Assembly (NCBI GenBank): GCA_003427395.1
Contig: BFEA01000051.1
Location: forward strand, 77,203 to 110,754
DNA length: 33,552 nucleotides
Reading direction: 5' to 3'
Source: Chara braunii
Lineage: Eukaryota; Streptophyta; Charophyceae; Charales; Characeae
Below the pieces are notes generated by a model that saw only the letters and a list, made by a program, of their open reading frames with translations, had not been told where the DNA came from and searched no databases. Positions 10,444 to 17,629 of the stretch are shown here, piece after piece; positions within the stretch are counted from its first letter, which is position 1; every line of letters begins with the position of its first letter. The position numbers and the translations under genes were made by a program.

Positions 10444-10798
10444 CTCTCTTACGAAATTCCAGCTGAGTAATACCTTTTTCTTTTCGAAGACACAGATTCT
10501 GCGACAGATTACTGGCATCCTAATGGGAGGGAGGGCTAGCCTACCTTTGACCACTGTCTTATGCATCTTCGCTGAGCAGCAGTTCTTGGAATCATTGGGT
10601 GTGGATGCAAAGTACATTGATGGCAACCGTTTTATTGATGATCTACTTCTGGTGGGATGGTATGACGCTAAGGATGAGATGGGATCTGCAAAAGTAAATC
10701 AAGTATTGGACAAAATTGAGAACTGTTACCACAAGGATCTTCTGTTAAAACGGACCGACAATGGGAGGAGATTGTTGAGTTTTTGGAAACAGGGCTGA
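10361..10798 (+). pseudogene. Penelope-like reverse transcriptase, catalytic palm
   Basis: The frame carries T-G-I-L-M-G-G-R-A-S at residues 51-60, the equivalent of the family's Gly-x-Pro-Met-Gly block, then F-A-E-Q-Q-F and K-Y-I-D-G-N-R-F-I-D-D-L-L-L-V-G. The catalytic Asp-Asp lies at residues 93-94 (10637-10642). Phe-Ile-Asp-Asp replaces the more usual Tyr-x-Asp-Asp. The first 75 bases lie in the second copy of the 241-bp duplication. The frame ends at TGA 10796-10798 only because of a shift near 10755. The neighbouring frame continues the homology with W-E-E-I-V-E-F-L-E-T-G-L, which resembles the family's F-L-D strand after the active site. Confidence 0.75.
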
Positions 10799-11175
10799 TA
10801 ACCATGGTAACGCCTGCATGGATCTACAGTTTCCACAAGTTCAAGAACCTTGGTACCATCTGGGAAGGAGAGAAGGGGCACTTCAAGACCCTGAGGGATT
10901 TTGATTCATTCGCTCCTTTGATTCAAAAGTATGGAACTGTTTCAAACGGTATTTGCCAGATTGTAGACAATTCCAATATCAGGTTCTCACTGTGGTGGAG
11001 CCTGATGACATTTCAGAAAGAGTTCAAAGTGAATGACTACCCGCTGCAAGTTTTTCAAGCGGGGTTGCTAAAGATGGCAAAAAAGAAGGACACTCACTTC
11101 TGGTGGGAGATTGCAAGGGAAATACAGAGTTTGGGAGGGTGGGAGGGACAAAAAAGGAGGCTTGGAGCAGCTTGA
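10755..11175 (+). pseudogene. Reverse transcriptase C-terminal (thumb) region, frameshifted
   Basis: Continues the RT after a frameshift near 10755 and is open to TGA 11173-11175 (an ATG in this frame lies at 10783). It contains the F-L-E-T-G-L-I-T strand, then Thr-Pro-Ala-Trp-Ile-Tyr-Ser-Phe-His-Lys, two Trp-Trp pairs near residues 71 and 108 of the ATG-started frame, and a Lys-rich end. PLE RTs have a thumb here with a similar F-L-D start, so the assignment rests mainly on position. No endonuclease domain follows, in keeping with the nuclease being at the N-terminal side. Confidence 0.55.
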
Positions 11176-11199
11176 GAAAAGGCTGCAGAGGTACGGGGG

Positions 11200-11315
11200 T
11201 TAGAGCCCCCCCCTCAGCCGCCCAGCAGGCCAGAAAAAGAGTGAAAAACAGAAAATGACGAGGTTGTGGTAAGTCGGCCTAGCAGGGCTGATCGATGTGA
11301 AAGAAGATTTGTCGT

Positions 11316-11350
<35 letters not shown>

Positions 11351-11949
11351 CGAGACTGGTTGGGACATTGGTACCAACGGTCACGTAGAGAGTAAAGATC
11401 GAGTCGGCACTGGTGTGACCGAGTGGCGAACGAAATAGATAAAAGTGAGTTACCGGGAGTTTCTACTCCTCTTAGCCTGAGCAGCGGACAGAAGGGTGGA
11501 GCGTTGGGTGTTGTTTTACCAGCGATGTCGGGTGTTCTTTGCTGTGATACGTAACGTCCATGAACACCTGAATATTTTGTATCTTTGCGTCGTTCTTTCT
11601 CCTCTTCATCTCTCTTCTTCTTCTCTTCTTCATCTCGTCTGCTTTTTTCTTTTTCAACCTCAACATCATGGCGAATGTTGATATCGGCGACAGTGTTCTT
11701 TAAGATAATCAAACATTGTTTGGCCTCATACCACTCATTCCTTCGTTCTTGACCAGCAACCAAAGTGGTAGAAGAAGATGATGGGACAATGACAGAAGTA
11801 GAAGGTAGAGTACGTAGTGAATGAGGAATAGCAAGGTTATTATTCCCGGTATTGTCGATACGATACGGGCACAATCTGGCAAAGTGACCAGGGTCACCAC
11901 AGTTGAAACATGTACGTACGATAGTAGATGTTGGCAGATTAGAAGCCAT
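11200..11949 (-). pseudogene. Gag-like CCHC zinc-knuckle protein, minus strand, running into a poly(A) tract
   Basis: The 249-codon minus frame starts at ATG 11947-11949. Residues 14-27 form a perfect zinc knuckle, C-F-N-C-G-D-P-G-H-F-A-R-L-C (C-x2-C-x4-H-x4-C), typical of retroelement Gag proteins that bind RNA. A Ser/Thr-rich spacer follows, then a Trp-containing segment, then a strongly charged Glu/Lys/Arg coiled-coil stretch (about residues 95-125). After roughly residue 130 the product loses character, and a Lys run at the 11317-11350 tract is simply translated poly(A). The frame probably shifted or was truncated before that point. Its transcript would point toward the Penelope-like element, tail to tail. 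A hammerhead ribozyme candidate lies about 350 bases upstream on the same strand. Confidence 0.6.
11317..11350 (-). other. A34 tract (T34 on plus), likely 3' poly(A) of a minus-strand retrocopy
   Basis: Thirty-four consecutive T on the plus strand follow GTCGTG and precede CGAGACTGG. Read on the minus strand this is a poly(A) run directly after the decayed gag-like ORF, where the tail of an inserted retrotranscript would be. I found no matching target-site duplication beyond the upstream end, so its origin as a tail is inference. Confidence 0.5.
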
Positions 11950-12107
11950 ACTAGACGACTTAGCACTAAAAAGGTTGAAGCCACTCAGTTCATAGGATAA
12001 TTCCTATGCAGGTTACTCCGAGGATACAAGTTGAAGTTTGACAAAAGTCGTCGGAATAGGCCACAATATGCAGCACATCAATACTGATCACCGACTGTGG
12101 ACAGAGT

Positions 12108-12164
12108 AAGAAGAAGAAGAAGAAGAGGAGGAGGAGGAGGAAGAAGAAGAAGAAGAAGAAGAAG

Positions 12165-12194
<30 letters not shown>
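12108..12194. repeat. (GAA)n / (GAG)n microsatellite
   Basis: An almost pure AAG repeat with one internal GAG block (about 12125-12140). Its polyArg and polyLeu frames are artefacts of the repeat. It lies between the hammerhead candidate and the gag-like ORF. Confidence 0.95.
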
Positions 12195-12196
<2 letters not shown>

Positions 12197-12294
12197 GGCA
12201 GAGAGGAGGAATAGGAGAAGACGATACGACAGTTGAAAAACAATCCTTGAACGTGACTTTTAATAAAAATATAACTTGAGGCACACGGCAGGAT

Positions 12295-12342
12295 GACCCG
12301 ACTAGTTTCGACTGCTCCGCCCAGCAGTCCTCCTCAGGGGTC
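12295..12342 (-). ncRNA. Hammerhead ribozyme candidate, type I with very short stem III
   Basis: Read 5' to 3' on the minus strand: stem I strand GACCC (12342-12338), core CTGAGGA (12337-12331), one extra G (12330), stem II arm GACTGCT (12329-12323), loop GGGCGG, stem II arm AGCAGTC (12316-12310), core GAA (12309-12307), a two-pair stem III with TA loop ACTAGT (12306-12301), C17 (12300), and the other stem I strand GGGTC (12299-12295). All three stems pair perfectly and every conserved core base I know is present. The predicted cleavage is after GUC, between 12300 and 12299. Minimal hammerheads with short stem III are known from PLE long-terminal-repeat-like ends. The unpaired G before stem II departs from the consensus and may lower activity. 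Confidence 0.7.
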
Positions 12343-12344
12343 TT

Positions 12345-12500
12345 GAAAGAGTCGACACAGATAATTATCGATCGGAACTGTCGTAGTTATATAGGCATAG
12401 TTATTCTAGGTAAGGGCAGGAAACCCAAAGGTCAAAGTAAAAACGTGTTTTTTTTTATTCATAATAAGCCAAAAATCCAAAAAAACAAAAAACTTTTCAT
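12345..12500. other. AT-rich spacer, nothing recognised
   Basis: Short A- and T-rich runs (for example TTTTTTTT near 12449) separate the ribozyme candidate from the plastid-like segment. No open frame or paired structure stands out. Confidence 0.4.
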
Positions 12501-12655
12501 GTAGGTATTCTTACTAATATTGATTCAATAGCTTATGAGACAATTGGTTTTATTCCTAGATCTATTACTCGAACTTTGTATCGATTCAAAACTGAATTGA
12601 CTGGTAAAACAAATTTAATTATATTTCGAGAATTTCGAATATGGAATAATTATAT
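12501..12655 (+). pseudogene. cemA: Plastid cemA (ycf10)-like fragment in the nuclear scaffold
   Basis: A very AT-rich frame with plastid-like codon use is open through this segment and contains G-F-I-P-R-S-I-T-R-T-L-Y-R-F-K-T-E-L, then I-I-F-R-E-F-R-I-W. The order (L/I-P-R-S-I, R-T-L, R-x-K/R-x-E-L, then a hydrophobic-x-E-F-R segment) matches what I remember of the N-terminal part of CemA and its cyanobacterial relative PcxA, envelope proteins linked to proton exchange and inorganic-carbon uptake. The membrane helices of those proteins are absent because the similarity stops after about 52 codons. It is most simply a short plastid-to-nucleus transfer. The identification is by memory of a motif only. 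Confidence 0.45.
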
Positions 12656-13142
12656 CATATTAAATATTGTATACAGATGTTGTATATATTGTATACATAT
12701 ATTGGTTCTATGACTACCTCTTTCGAACAACACTGTATCGACTCCTGCAAACTACAACCACCCCTCAGTCCGTCAACATCCGATGTCCAAAAACAAGAAA
12801 GAAAAAACAAGAAAACAACCAAGTTTCGAACCTTCGACCACTCCCAGCAACTAACAGCGCAAAGTCATAGCTGAAACATACCAACTATGAAAACGACAAA
12901 AAACGTTTTTGAAAAAAAATTAAAAAATAGCAAAAAACACAGTTCACTTTACCAAACGACACGTTCAACAGAGATCATAGGCTTATCATAGCATCACAAC
13001 TGCGCCAAGTTATCAAAGATTGGGGTCGAGACTAGGTAGCGTTCATACGAAGCACATCCTTTAGTCGAAGCTTTGTCAAAAAGATTTCACAGGTACCGGG
13101 TTTGACTCCACAATTTTATCAAGGTGGTTATGAAATCACAGT
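12656..13142. other. AT-rich to AC-rich unique sequence, no gene seen
   Basis: Begins with a TA-rich stretch containing repeated GTATA words (12668-12705) and continues as AC-rich sequence with A-runs. Two overlapping frames near 12667-12874 are short and unlike any protein I know. Confidence 0.4.
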
Positions 13143-13359
13143 TACCGTGTGGCCTGTCCTGGCCTTGGAGCAGGTACCGGTAGCAGGCCCTCCCGTTTTG
13201 GGTTTCTGGCGAGACTCGGTTCGGACGGGTCGCGGTGGACTGCGTTTTCGTATGATGGCCACCGTGTTCGAAATTGCGAGGCAACATTCGTTCGTTCAGG
13301 GGCCGTGCTCCCACTATGCAGTCTGCAGCAACGTCGATGGTGGTTGACGTCCCCGCTCT
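13143..13359 (+). repeat. Left arm of a large inverted repeat
   Basis: The left arm begins ACCGTGTGGCCTG (13144) and ends TTGACGTCCCCG just before a CT-rich stretch. The reverse complement of 14087-14311 follows it word for word over most of its length: GGAGCAG, GTAGCAGG, CCTCCCGTTTT, GTTTCTGGCG, GACTCGGTTCGG, GTGGACTGCGTTTTC, GGCCACC, TTCGAAAT. Differences are point substitutions and a few small indels. The arms frame an AG/CT microsatellite and an assembly gap. Confidence 0.85.
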
Positions 13360-13364
13360 CTGTG

Positions 13365-14032
13365 NNNNNNNNNNNNNNNNNNNNNNNNNNNNNNNNNNNN
13401 NNNNNNNNNNNNNNNNNNNNNNNNNNNNNNNNNNNNNNNNNNNNNNNNNNNNNNNNNNNNNNNNNNNNNNNNNNNNNNNNNNNNNNNNNNNNNNNNNNNN
13501 NNNNNNNNNNNNNNNNNNNNNNNNNNNNNNNNNNNNNNNNNNNNNNNNNNNNNNNNNNNNNNNNNNNNNNNNNNNNNNNNNNNNNNNNNNNNNNNNNNNN
13601 NNNNNNNNNNNNNNNNNNNNNNNNNNNNNNNNNNNNNNNNNNNNNNNNNNNNNNNNNNNNNNNNNNNNNNNNNNNNNNNNNNNNNNNNNNNNNNNNNNNN
13701 NNNNNNNNNNNNNNNNNNNNNNNNNNNNNNNNNNNNNNNNNNNNNNNNNNNNNNNNNNNNNNNNNNNNNNNNNNNNNNNNNNNNNNNNNNNNNNNNNNNN
13801 NNNNNNNNNNNNNNNNNNNNNNNNNNNNNNNNNNNNNNNNNNNNNNNNNNNNNNNNNNNNNNNNNNNNNNNNNNNNNNNNNNNNNNNNNNNNNNNNNNNN
13901 NNNNNNNNNNNNNNNNNNNNNNNNNNNNNNNNNNNNNNNNNNNNNNNNNNNNNNNNNNNNNNNNNNNNNNNNNNNNNNNNNNNNNNNNNNNNNNNNNNNN
14001 NNNNNNNNNNNNNNNNNNNNNNNNNNNNNNNN
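13365..14032. other. Assembly gap of 668 N
   Basis: An uninterrupted run of N between CTCTCTGTG and AGAGAG. Both edges are the same AG/CT repeat in a palindromic context, which explains why it was not assembled. Long frames that appear to cross it are artefacts. Confidence 1.

Positions 14033-14086
<54 letters not shown>
14033..14086. repeat. (AG)n microsatellite at the centre of the inverted repeat
   Basis: Fifty-four bases of pure AG immediately right of the gap. The left edge of the gap (CTCTCTGTG) suggests that the complementary CT tract, or the same tract, continues into it. Confidence 0.95.
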
Positions 14087-14088
<2 letters not shown>

Positions 14089-14311
14089 GGGACGTCAACC
14101 ACCAATGGCGTTGCTGTAGACTGCAAGGTGAGGGGCGTGGTGGGAGCACAGCCCCTGAACGAACGGCTGTTGCCACACTATTTCGAAACCGGTGGCCACC
14201 ATATGAAAACGCAGTCCACCGCTACCCGCCCGAACCGAGTCCCGCCAGAAACAAAAAACGGGAGGTCCTGCTACCAGCGTCTGCTCCCAGGCCAGGCCAG
14301 GCCACACGGTA
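14087..14311 (-). repeat. Right arm of the large inverted repeat
   Basis: Reverse-complement partner of 13143-13359, starting CGGGGACGTCAACCACC at the microsatellite and ending GGCCACACGGTAC. It carries a small extra segment near 14127-14145 that the left arm lacks. Outside the arms the flanks (13130 and 14315) differ, so the arms end sharply. Confidence 0.85.
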
Positions 14312-14448
14312 CCACTAGCCGAGGCCACCTCCCGTTTTGCCAATTATCGAAACGGTAGGTTGTCAGATGCGCCGTTTAATGTTTTTCTTGAAGTTCGTAA
14401 CTGCTTCTCGTCCAATCTTGCAGCGGACTGTTATTTCTGCAAATTTTA

Positions 14449-14635
14449 AACTGTGCAGCCGTTACAGGCACAGTTGTCTCTTTTTCCTAATTCGTAATTG
14501 TGCCACATCACTCACACGGGCATGTGTGCACATGCGCTATGCGGCGCACGAGCACAACTTGGGCGCACGTGATGCGCCGCATGTATGGTTATCTCCCTTT
14601 ATTGTATCTAGTCATTCTATGAGACTAGATACAAT
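14449..14635. other. Three consecutive perfect stem-loops
   Basis: Hairpin 1 has arms 14449-14456 and 14468-14475 (AACTGTGC/GCACAGTT). Hairpin 2 has arms 14539-14548 and 14573-14582 (ATGCGGCGCA/TGCGCCGCAT). Hairpin 3 has arms 14601-14613 and 14623-14635 (ATTGTATCTAGTC/GACTAGATACAAT). All three are perfectly paired. The frame that covers them (14337-14642) has no recognisable protein. They could be a structured RNA, a small fold-back element or the ends of nested elements. Confidence 0.55.
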
Positions 14636-14780
14636 TAGTTGAAGCCCTTGCCCCGACTTTGCAGCTGGGTGTTCTGGTTTCGAATCGCTGTAACTTTTCC
14701 CTATGGGATGCTCTAGACGTGCACTGAAGAGGCCATAAAAACCTCAGTTATTATCAAACGTGACCTGGAAGGTAACAATA

Positions 14781-14826
14781 GAAAAAGAAGAAGAAGAAGA
14801 AGAAGAAGAAGAAGAAGAAGAAGAAG

Positions 14827-14900
<74 letters not shown>
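14781..14900. repeat. Compound (GAA)n-A43-(CAA)n microsatellite
   Basis: An AAG repeat passes into 43 consecutive A (14827-14869) and then an AAC repeat. It resembles an expanded poly(A) tail, perhaps of an old retrocopy, but no body is identifiable to its left. Confidence 0.95.
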
Positions 14901-14902
<2 letters not shown>

Positions 14903-14919
14903 AATCATAATTTCGTCGT

Positions 14920-15120
14920 GCACTGACAAAAACACAGAAATCCCTAGTTGCTTCTGAGGTTGACCGAGAGAAAATGGTGAAGAAAATATAACTGCTCGTA
15001 CGTTTACTGACGAGACAATAGAAACCCCAACTGCTCCTAGACTTGAGTCACTTGCCCAAGACAAAACAATGTTGCAGTTCAGTGGTGAGCATAATCACGA
15101 TTACTCCTAACCTTAAACCA
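14920..15120 (+). repeat. Degenerate ~75-bp satellite, first block
   Basis: Successive units show the shared core (GACAATAGAAACC or AATCACGATT)-TGCTCCTAA-(A/G)CTTGA, with the CTCC words at about 14950, 15031 and 15101. Intervening words are GTTGTTGTTCAGT and GTGCGTC. The spacing of 70-83 bases and the same words in the later blocks identify one family. Confidence 0.6.
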
Positions 15121-15880
15121 CCACTACCTTTTCTTCTTTTTTTTCATATATATTTTAAAATCTATGTTCTTCTCTCAATTTCACCTCACACTACCTTTTC
15201 CCTGTGCGCCGCAGTTGGGTCCGCCCCCCTTTTTTTTTTTCAAGTCTTTAAACCACCAATACTTGGCCCAACTATCGGCCGTGGAAAAAAACAGAGTAGA
15301 AAAATGTTTCTAGTCGGATGAATTTGGGCGGTTATGTAGTGGAACATACATTTCCTAAAATTATGGCTTGTTAACGGGCACAACTTTAGGAAGTACTGGC
15401 GCCGATGAGATTTATCAACGGCAGCCATTGTCCGGCCCAGCCTCCAATATTTTAGGAGAAGGTTATTTTCTCATTTTCCCAACAGCGAAAAAGATAGCGG
15501 TGCTTTAAGGGAGAAAATAAACAGCAGAAACCAATGTTGTTGTTCATATGTGCACAGAGGATGAGACAATAGAAACCAGATTGCCACTGAACTTAAAACC
15601 GCCGGTACATGGCCCCAACGAACTTGAGAAAGCCAAATTGATCGTCAACCTACATTCCCAGTACTCAGTTGGTACCCCTTGAACTGTTGAAACACAGACC
15701 CCTGTTCAAATCATGATGGCCCTAGATGTATGCAATGAAATAATTCTGAATTACCTGGGGCTGGTCAACTCGATATCTCAAGGCTACCTGGCCCCAACCA
15801 ACTTGAAAATCACGATTTTTCCTCTTCGAAAAAATGGAGGCTCGGGGCAACCGGACCAAAATCGTTGGTGGCACCAGCCA
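15121..15880. other. Diverged satellite fragments and unique sequence
   Basis: Isolated words of the ~75-bp family recur at 15540-15650 (GTTGTTGTTCATATGTGC, GAGACAATAGAAACC, AACTTGAGAAAGCC) and near 15780-15820 (CTGGCCCCAACC, AACTTGAAAATCACGATT). The rest is unassigned. The frames at 15043-15321 and 15713-15982 show no known domain. Confidence 0.45.
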
Positions 15881-15919
15881 AAATCTAAAATGAATACATC
15901 ACGGCGGCGTTTTGGCAAA

Positions 15920-16215
15920 GCTTGGTGCGGTGTGGGAATCTGCCTTGTACAAAAGAGACATAGACGTACTCTGGTCGATTAACCAAGCGAAAACAACGAA
16001 ACATGCCTGGCGCGGTGTGGGAATTTGCCTTGTACAAAAGAGGCATGGACATAATCTCGTTGTTTAACTAAGGGAAAAGCCAGAAACATTGTACTCTGGT
16101 CGATTAACCAAACGAAAACAACGAACCATGCTTGGCGCGGTGTGGGAATCTGCCTTGTACAAAAGAGGCATGGATATACTCTCGTCGTTTAACCAAGCGA
16201 AAAGATAGAAACATT
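15920..16215 (+). repeat. Three-copy tandem repeat with units of 85 and 125 bp
   Basis: The core GCGGTGTGGGAATCTGCC followed by TTGTACAAAAGAG occurs near 15927, 16012 and 16137. The first interval is 85 bases and the second 125, because the second unit has an extra partial copy of the GTTTAACTAAG...GAAACATTG segment. The last unit ends at GAAACATTG, where the ~75-bp family resumes. Confidence 0.8.
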
Positions 16216-16365
16216 GTTCCAATTCAGTCGTGCATCAAATCGTGATTGCTCCTAAGCTTGAGCGAAAAAAAAGAAACAGATAGAGTTAACGTTGCAATGT
16301 AGTCACGCGTCAACGAGACAACGGAAACCCAATTGCTTTTAAACTTGACCAAGAAAAAACAGGGA
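16216..16365 (+). repeat. Degenerate ~75-bp satellite, second block
   Basis: Two units with the cores CGTGATTGCTCCTAAGCTTGAG (16241-16262) and GAGACAACGGAAACCCAATTGC (from 16315), separated by GTTAACGTTGCAATGTAGTC. It joins the LINE fragment directly at the words CTTGACCAAGAAAA. Confidence 0.6.
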
Positions 16366-16662
16366 AACAACTTTATCCGCCAATGGGACCCGTTGACCCC
16401 CTTCCTGTTTATCATAGTTATAAAGGCGCTGACCGCAAACCTTCGCGCTAACAAAGACCTCAAGAAACTTCAGATTTCTGCTATCCCAGAGGATGCAATA
16501 CCCGTGAGCTCTATGTTTGCAGACGACCTGACTGTGATGGTGGACGCTTCCCTTAAGAACACGAAAGAAATCCAGAATCTCATGAAACGTTTCATAGTTG
16601 TGACTGACATGACAATCGATTGGGGAAATAAGACGTTGGAATGGTGGATCCACCACCAGTGA
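16333..16662 (+). pseudogene. LINE reverse transcriptase palm fragment
   Basis: A 109-codon frame whose first ten codons still belong to the satellite. From residue 14 it reads as a non-LTR RT: R-Q-W-D-P-L-T-P-F-L-F-I-I-V-I, then S-S-M-F-A-D-D-L-T-V-M-V-D at residues 57-69 with the catalytic Asp pair, then a helix (K-E-I-Q-N-L-M-K-R-F) and the D-M-T-I-D-W-G-N-K-T strand that normally follows. Upstream fingers and any endonuclease are missing. Confidence 0.8.
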
Positions 16663-16844
16663 GTGCGTCCCCCCGAGCTACCAAAAGTCAAATGGTTGCC
16701 AGAATCGACTCCGGGCAGGGTATTAGGGATCATGATGACGACACTTGGCAAACCGGCCTCAAATGATGACTGGATTTTGAAACCCGTATTGGATAAGTTG
16801 GCTCAATGAAATGACAAGCACACTTCGTTGATTGGTAGAGCAAG

Positions 16845-17316
16845 AGCAGTCATGTGGACCCTTTGAAGAAAACGTTGTATCCAATGGCATGCTATCGAGG
16901 GGGTCCGCATAGCTGGGGAAGAGGTAATGGACATGAACCAACAATATATTAAACAAGAACTCATGGTACAGCGGCAAACAGTAAACCAACTTGAGTTGTT
17001 TCAATCATCAAAGGACGGAACACAAGCAATTCATCAATTCTCTGGGGACTGGTTAGGCAGTGAGGACGGGGGCTGGATCGCATCTGTTGAATGGGATAGC
17101 AAGCCCGCCCAGGAGTGTAACCAGGAGGAATTCATGAGAGACTACCGTATTTGCTTTAGAGACTTGACTACGGTTGACCAAGAGATCCCCCTTGGACTAT
17201 CCACAAAATTCCCCGACCCCTTCCCACCCGATCGGATGACAATGGTCGATATGCAATGGTATAGACCTGAGTCAGCTAAACCACAAGCAAGACCACAGGT
17301 TGACGCGACCAAGTAA
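16845..17316 (+). pseudogene. LINE C-terminal domain of unknown function, copy 1
   Basis: The frame from 16927 is open for 129 codons. It contains T-Q-A-I-H-Q-F, then D-W-L-G-S-E-D-G-G-W-I, V-E-W-D, an E-F-x-R-D-Y-R-I-C-F segment, P-D-P-F-P-P and M-V-D-M-Q-W-Y. The second LINE has the same string of words in the same order at 19433-19676, so this is a real conserved domain. Similarity extends upstream to 16845 through a frame change. I cannot name the domain. Confidence 0.65.
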
Positions 17317-17544
17317 GGAAGCAGCGGGTCAACAAACAGGTCACGGAAGTTATCGGCGGGTATTCTGAAGAAGTAGGAAGTAGCGGCTAAGAAAACAAGA
17401 GTGATCTGGCGGTCTGACGCAGACTGAAGAGGCGGCGCCCTAAAGTGTATTGTTGTCAAAAGACTTATCATAAACCCTGCACAATTAACCCGCTGGAAAC
17501 AGGGCAGTCAATGCCAGCAGGTTGTCGGATGATTAATTGGACGT

Positions 17545-17590
17545 TGGACCCGCTTTCCAGCAGGTGCTGCTCCCCACCAATAGACCGGAC
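17545..17590 (+). repeat. Dispersed ~45-bp motif, copy A
   Basis: TTGGACCCGCTTTCCAGCAG followed by GTGCTGCTCCCCACCAATAGA. Matching copies lie at 20074-20119 (plus) and 26143-26193 (minus). Copies A and B each lie 220-340 bases beyond the end of a LINE C-terminal domain and are preceded by CAGGGCARTCAATGC, which suggests a shared 3' untranslated region. Confidence 0.75.
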
Positions 17591-17629
17591 CACCCAGGTC
17601 TCTTGCTAGGAGGGGGTGCTCTTATTACC

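Larger units (their letters stand above)
6426..11190 (+). mobile_element. Decayed Penelope-like retroelement with N-terminal GIY-YIG endonuclease
   Basis: Reading left to right on the plus strand, the element encodes a charged ORF1-like protein (6426-7857), a GIY-YIG nuclease domain (about 8075-8500), a linker region (to about 9300) and a reverse transcriptase (about 9290-11150). The RT has the DV-K-E-M-x-T-K-L-P-H block, a G-I-L-M-G-G block and an F-I-D-D catalytic box, which together resemble Penelope-like RTs rather than LTR or LINE enzymes. In canonical PLEs the GIY-YIG domain follows the RT. The opposite order seen here is known from the Chlamys and Naiad PLE groups described in algae, protists and invertebrates. 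This copy is dead: it has in-frame TAG and TGA codons, at least four frame changes and an internal 241-bp duplication. Its termini are not resolved. Confidence 0.75.
16366..17590 (+). mobile_element. Truncated LINE copy 1: RT palm joined to the C-terminal domain
   Basis: The segment starts in the RT with R-Q-W-D-P-L-T-P-F-L-F (the family's R-Q-G-D-P-L block) and reaches the catalytic F-A-D-D-L at about 16516-16530. Then come W-G-N-K-T-L-E-W, a stop at 16660-16662 and, in another frame, the thumb-like V-L-G-I and L-I-G-R-A-R-A-V segments with in-frame stops. Near the Gly-Arg-Ala stretch the sequence jumps to the far C-terminal region (R-K-R-C-I-x-x-x-x-I-E-G-V), so most of the thumb and the zinc-binding part has been deleted. 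The 3' tail carries the 45-bp shared motif at 17545. The 5' end is truncated into satellite DNA. Confidence 0.75.

Noticed and set aside
12078-12284. PolyArg and polyLeu frames
   Set aside because: Direct translation of the GAA/TTC microsatellite.
13142-14318. Very long open frames across the N gap
   Set aside because: They consist mostly of N and of translated AG/CT repeat and have no meaning.
14677-14692. B-box-like GGTTTCGAATCGC
   Set aside because: There is no A box at a suitable distance and no tRNA-like arms.
15007-15026. Hammerhead-like words CTGACGA ... GAAAC
   Set aside because: The seven bases between the core words cannot form stem II, and the words belong to the ~75-bp satellite where they vary freely.
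17423-17450. CTGAAGAGGCGGCGCCC, another partial ribozyme-like word
   Set aside because: The second core word is CTAAAG rather than CGAAAC and stem III/UH elements are missing.
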